Assembly (NCBI GenBank): GCA_905235575.1
Contig: CAJOLZ010000017.1
Span: 1 to 64,000, forward strand
DNA from: an uncultured Bacteroidaceae bacterium
GTDB lineage: Bacteria > Bacteroidota > Bacteroidia > Bacteroidales > Bacteroidaceae
DNA: 64,000 bases
Reading direction: 5' to 3'
In this document: positions 61,103 to 64,000 of the stretch, piece by piece
Layout of the letters: every line of letters begins with the position of its first letter
How positions within the stretch are numbered: position 1 is the first letter of the stretch
Notes under the pieces: generated by a model
Database searches by the model: none
What the model was told of the DNA's origin: nothing
The model's input: only the letters and a program-made list of their open reading frames with translations
Made by a program: the position numbers and the translations under genes

Positions 61103-61864
61103 ATGAAATTCATCGGACTCATACCGGCACGCTATGCCAGCACACGCTTCCCCGCCAAACCCTTGGCCGACCTCTGCGGACGTCCCGTCGTACAGTGGGT
61201 CTACGAGACCGTGGCGCAGTGTCTCGACGAGGCATACGTATGTACCGACGACGAACGCATACTCCGCGCCGTGGAAAACTTCGGCGGAAAGGCTGTGATG
61301 ACCAGCACGGCACACCGCAGCGGCACCGACCGCTGCTACGAGGTATACTGCAACGTGGGGAGCAACGCCGACGTGATAGTGAACATACAGGGTGACGAAC
61401 CCTTCATACATCCTTCGCAGTTAGATGCCATCCGTGCATGTTTCGACGACGAAGGTACACAGATTGCCACGCTGGTGAAACCCTTTACACCGGCCGACGG
61501 ACTGGCAGCACTTCAGAATCCCAACAGTCCGAAAGTGGTAGTGGACCGCCAGATGCGTGCGCTCTATTTCAGCCGCAGTGTGATACCTTACCTGCGTGGC
61601 GTAGAGAGCGACGAGTGGCTCAGCCGCCATACCTACTACAAGCACATCGGGCTCTATGCCTATCGTGCCGAGGTGCTTCGACAGATAACATCGCTGCCAC
61701 AGGGCATCCTCGAACAGGCCGAATCGCTCGAACAACTGCGATGGATTGAGAATGGATATACCATCCGCGTGGCCACTACAGAGATAGAAACCATTGGCAT
61801 CGACACGCCTGCCGACCTGCAGCGAGCCGAGGAATTCCTCAGAAACCAACGCAATACGCCATGA
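61103..61864 (+). CDS. kdsB: 3-deoxy-manno-octulosonate cytidylyltransferase
   Basis: A 253-aa enzyme that activates Kdo as CMP-Kdo for the lipopolysaccharide inner core. It has the nucleotide loop FIGLIPARYASTRFPAKPL, HRSGTDRCYE, VNIQGDEPFI and HIGLYAYR, all KdsB signatures. The start MKFIGLIPARY at 61103 is certain from the family; a longer frame lies within the PBP1A gene. The stop overlaps the ATG of the MORN gene by 4 bp. Confidence 0.96.
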   Translation: MKFIGLIPARYASTRFPAKPLADLCGRPVVQWVYETVAQCLDEAYVCTDDERILRAVENFGGKAVMTSTAHRSGTDRCYEVYCNVGSNADVIVNIQGDEPFIHPSQLDAIRACFDDEGTQIATLVKPFTPADGLAALQNPNSPKVVVDRQMRALYFSRSVIPYLRGVESDEWLSRHTYYKHIGLYAYRAEVLRQITSLPQGILEQAESLEQLRWIENGYTIRVATTEIETIGIDTPADLQRAEEFLRNQRNTP

Positions 61865-63012
61865 CAGGAAGACACCTCTGTACACTCGTCATGCTCGCAG
61901 CTTCGCTCCTGCAGACACAGGCACAGCAGCTGAAGATCGGGAACTACAAGTTTCCCGACGGAGGTGCATATCAGGGCGAGATATACAAAGGAAAACCATA
62001 CGGACACGGCATCACCACTTATCCCAACGGAGACATCTACGAAGGTGACTATGTGAAAGGTGTCCGTCAGGGAAAAGGCACTTACACCTTTGCCGACGGC
62101 GAGAAATACGAGGGCGATTGGAACCAGAACTACCAGAACGGACAGGGTACCTATTACTTCGCGAACAACAACCGATACGTGGGAACATGGTATCGCGACA
62201 TGCAACAAGGACGCGGAGTGATGTACTACTACAACGGTGACGTTTACGAAGGTAATTGGATGGCAGACAAACGCGAAGGCTCAGGGACATACACCTATGC
62301 AAATGGAGCGTCGTATGCAGGAGAATGGAAGGCCGACATGAAGGAAGGTCGCGGACGCTTTGATTGGAACGACGGAAACGTATATGACGGCAACTGGACC
62401 AACAACAAAATGAACGGACGCGGCACATTTACCTATGCTACCGGCGATGTTTACGTGGGTGAATGGCGCAACGACGTTCAGCATGGACGTGGCATCTATA
62501 CCTTTGCCGACGGAAATAAATACGAAGGACAGTACCTGAACGGTGAACGTACTGGCGAGGGCATCTGTAATTTTGCCAACGGGGACAAATACGTGGGCCA
62601 TTTCCTCAACGGGAAACAGGAAGGACAAGGCACGTTCACATGGCACAACGGCGCCTCATACGAAGGCCAGTGGCATGAGAATAAGCAGCATGGTCGCGGC
62701 AAATACGTGTGGGCTAACGGAGACATCTACGAGGGTAACTGGCAAGACGGGGTGATGCACGGCGAAGGTGTCATGCGTCAGGTGGACGGTATCCGCTTCA
62801 AAGGTACGTATGAGAATGGCTTGAAAGAAGGTCCTGGCGTGATGGTAGACGCCGACGGCATCCGGCACGAAGGAAACTTTCATCGTGATGAGAAGCACGG
62901 CGAGTTTGTGGAGAAAGACCGCAACGGAAACGTAATACAGAAGGTAACCTACGTGAACGGCATGGTGCAAAACCCGTCGGCGTCGGTTGCCAATGGCGCA
63001 AATAAGAGATAA
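61861..63012 (+). CDS. Secreted MORN-repeat protein
   Basis: A 383-aa protein with a signal peptide (HLCTLVMLAASLLQTQAQ) and about 13-14 MORN repeats at a 23-residue period from residue 24 to 340 (YPNGDIYEGDYVKGVRQGKG, TYTFADGEKYEGDWNQNYQN, WANGDIYEGNWQDGVMHGEG). Such repeats build an extended beta meander. The eukaryotic kind binds phospholipid or protein; bacterial ones are poorly known. It is translationally coupled to kdsB (ATGA overlap), suggesting an envelope role, and glgB follows 23 bp later. Confidence 0.92.
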   Translation: MTGRHLCTLVMLAASLLQTQAQQLKIGNYKFPDGGAYQGEIYKGKPYGHGITTYPNGDIYEGDYVKGVRQGKGTYTFADGEKYEGDWNQNYQNGQGTYYFANNNRYVGTWYRDMQQGRGVMYYYNGDVYEGNWMADKREGSGTYTYANGASYAGEWKADMKEGRGRFDWNDGNVYDGNWTNNKMNGRGTFTYATGDVYVGEWRNDVQHGRGIYTFADGNKYEGQYLNGERTGEGICNFANGDKYVGHFLNGKQEGQGTFTWHNGASYEGQWHENKQHGRGKYVWANGDIYEGNWQDGVMHGEGVMRQVDGIRFKGTYENGLKEGPGVMVDADGIRHEGNFHRDEKHGEFVEKDRNGNVIQKVTYVNGMVQNPSASVANGANKR

Positions 63013-63035
63013 GTATCAATAAAAATCATAATTGT

Positions 63036-64000
63036 ATGGCTACTACAACCAAAGTTGCAAAGAGCACGTCCCCAAAGAAAGAGGCAAGCAAGAAGAAAAC
63101 TGCAACGAGTAAGAAAGCTGAAAGTGGAAAGACAGTGGCAACTGCAGAGACCGCAATGCCAGCCCTGAAGCTAATCAAGAATGACCCTCTGCTGGCTGAG
63201 TTCGCACCTGCCATCGAAGGACGCCATCAGGCTGCACTCGACAAGATGGCAGTTTTGACCAATGGTGGCAAGATGACGCTGTCGGATTTTGCCAGTGGAT
63301 ATCTCTATTTCGGTCTGCACAAGGCCGAGAACGGGTGGGTCTTGCGCGAATGGGCACCTCACGCTAAAGCCATTTTCGTGGTGGGCGACTTCAACAAGTG
63401 GAAAGAAACCACCACCTATGCAATGAAGCGTATAAAGGGTACCGACAACTGGGAATTGAAGATTAACAATAAATCGTTCAAGCATGGTTCCCACTTCAAG
63501 CTTCATGTCTATTGGGACGGCGGCATGGGAGAGCGTATCCCGGCATGGGCAACACGAGTGGTGCAGGACCCTGAAACTCATCTCTTCAGTGCACAGGTAT
63601 GGGATCCTAAGGAACCCTATAAGTGGAAATCTCCGAAGGTGAAACCCGAGACGAATCCGTTGCTCATCTATGAGTGCCACATCGGTATGTCGCAGGACAA
63701 GGAAGGTGTCGGTACATACGAGGAGTTCCGCAAGAATGTGTTGCCGCGCATTGTGCGTTCGGGTTACAACTGCATACAGGTGATGGCCATACAGGAACAT
63801 CCATACTATGGCAGTGCAGGCTATCATGTGAGCAATTTCTTCGCTCCGAGCAGTCGTTTTGGTACGCCCGAGGAACTGAAAGCACTCATCGACGAGGCTC
63901 ATTCACAAGGTTTGGCTGTCATTATGGACATCGTGCACAGTCATTCGGTGAAGAACGAAAACGAAGGTTTGGGTAATTTTGCCGGTGACCCCAGCCAATA
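63036..64000 (+). CDS. glgB: 1,4-alpha-glucan branching enzyme, N-terminal part (runs off window)
   Basis: The ATG at 63036 opens a frame of 321 codons with no stop before the edge. Residues 1-45 are a Lys/Ala/Thr-rich tail (KSTSPKKEASKKKTATSKKA). A CBM48 domain follows (WVLREWAPHAKAIFVVGDFN), then the start of the GH13 barrel: LIYECHIGMSQDKEGVGTYE, IQVMAIQEHPYYGSAGYHVS, FFAPSSRFGTPEELKALIDE and conserved region I VIMDIVHSH. The pattern is that of the eukaryotic-like GH13_8 branching enzymes. It adds alpha-1,6 branches to the glucan made by the GT3 synthase at 25.5 kb. The catalytic residues lie beyond the window. Confidence 0.92.
   Translation, partial: MATTTKVAKSTSPKKEASKKKTATSKKAESGKTVATAETAMPALKLIKNDPLLAEFAPAIEGRHQAALDKMAVLTNGGKMTLSDFASGYLYFGLHKAENGWVLREWAPHAKAIFVVGDFNKWKETTTYAMKRIKGTDNWELKINNKSFKHGSHFKLHVYWDGGMGERIPAWATRVVQDPETHLFSAQVWDPKEPYKWKSPKVKPETNPLLIYECHIGMSQDKEGVGTYEEFRKNVLPRIVRSGYNCIQVMAIQEHPYYGSAGYHVSNFFAPSSRFGTPEELKALIDEAHSQGLAVIMDIVHSHSVKNENEGLGNFAGDPSQ

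Overview
The window is a chromosomal segment from a member of the Bacteroidota, most likely the Bacteroidales and probably Prevotellaceae. The evidence is the promoter type seen throughout (TTTG, 19-20 bp, TAnnTTTG), a TonB-dependent receptor, a type IX secretion C-terminal domain, a eukaryote-like GT3 glycogen synthase, and housekeeping proteins of Bacteroidota type. It is mostly core genome. The one clear trace of a mobile element is at the extreme left edge, where the first 27 codons of a tyrosine-recombinase-like gene run off the window.

Layout. 0.3-9 kb: ppdK, RNase G, a 29-aa basic ribosomal-type protein missed by length cut-offs, mutY, and pgm-nudC. 9-16 kb: a patatin/beta-barrel protein, a membrane-anchored alpha/beta hydrolase, an endonuclease/exonuclease/phosphatase lipoprotein, and a TonB receptor followed by a periplasmic heavy-metal-binding protein. 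16-21.6 kb: a leftward operon joining two Gfo/Idh/MocA oxidoreductases (one a Tat substrate), a DUF1080 glycoside-acting protein and a sugar-isomerase-like TIM barrel with tatA and tatC; this looks like an exported-enzyme glycoside oxidation module. 21.8-25 kb: a TPR protein, two small uncharacterised proteins and a Ca/Na antiporter. 25-31 kb: glycogen synthase, alpha-glucan phosphorylase and prs; the branching enzyme glgB begins at the right edge (63 kb). 31.5-38.7 kb: a frameshifted CapD/PglF-type nucleotide-sugar dehydratase, an MBL-fold hydrolase, two identical tRNA-Lys genes, aspS, and TetR-fabG-rluA. 38.8-45.7 kb: initiator tRNA, a large CotH/lamin-tail secreted protein, a YqiA-like esterase, ffh, folD and tRNA-His. 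45.7-50 kb: two GT2 glycosyltransferases and the uncharacterised GGGtGRT/NifU-like pair. 50-64 kb: gyrA with two TPR proteins, pyrBI-glyA, and PBP1A-kdsB-MORN protein-glgB.

The most unusual signal is a family of short intergenic repeat arrays, ten in 64 kb. Each has 2-4 quasi-palindromic 12-bp cores (consensus GCACCACGNTGC) at an exact 22-bp period, usually ending in GGTGCGTTTTC and often starting with GAAAACGCACC, so the element has inverted ends like a REPIN or MITE. Five arrays lie between divergent genes, one between convergent genes, three between co-directional genes, and one lies in frame inside the alpha/beta hydrolase. Two divergent regions (upstream of the CapD-like gene and of PBP1A) share a second, longer block of similarity beside the array. 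No gene in the window looks like the enzyme that would mobilise the repeats.

All identifications come from reading motifs and recalling families. No database search was run.
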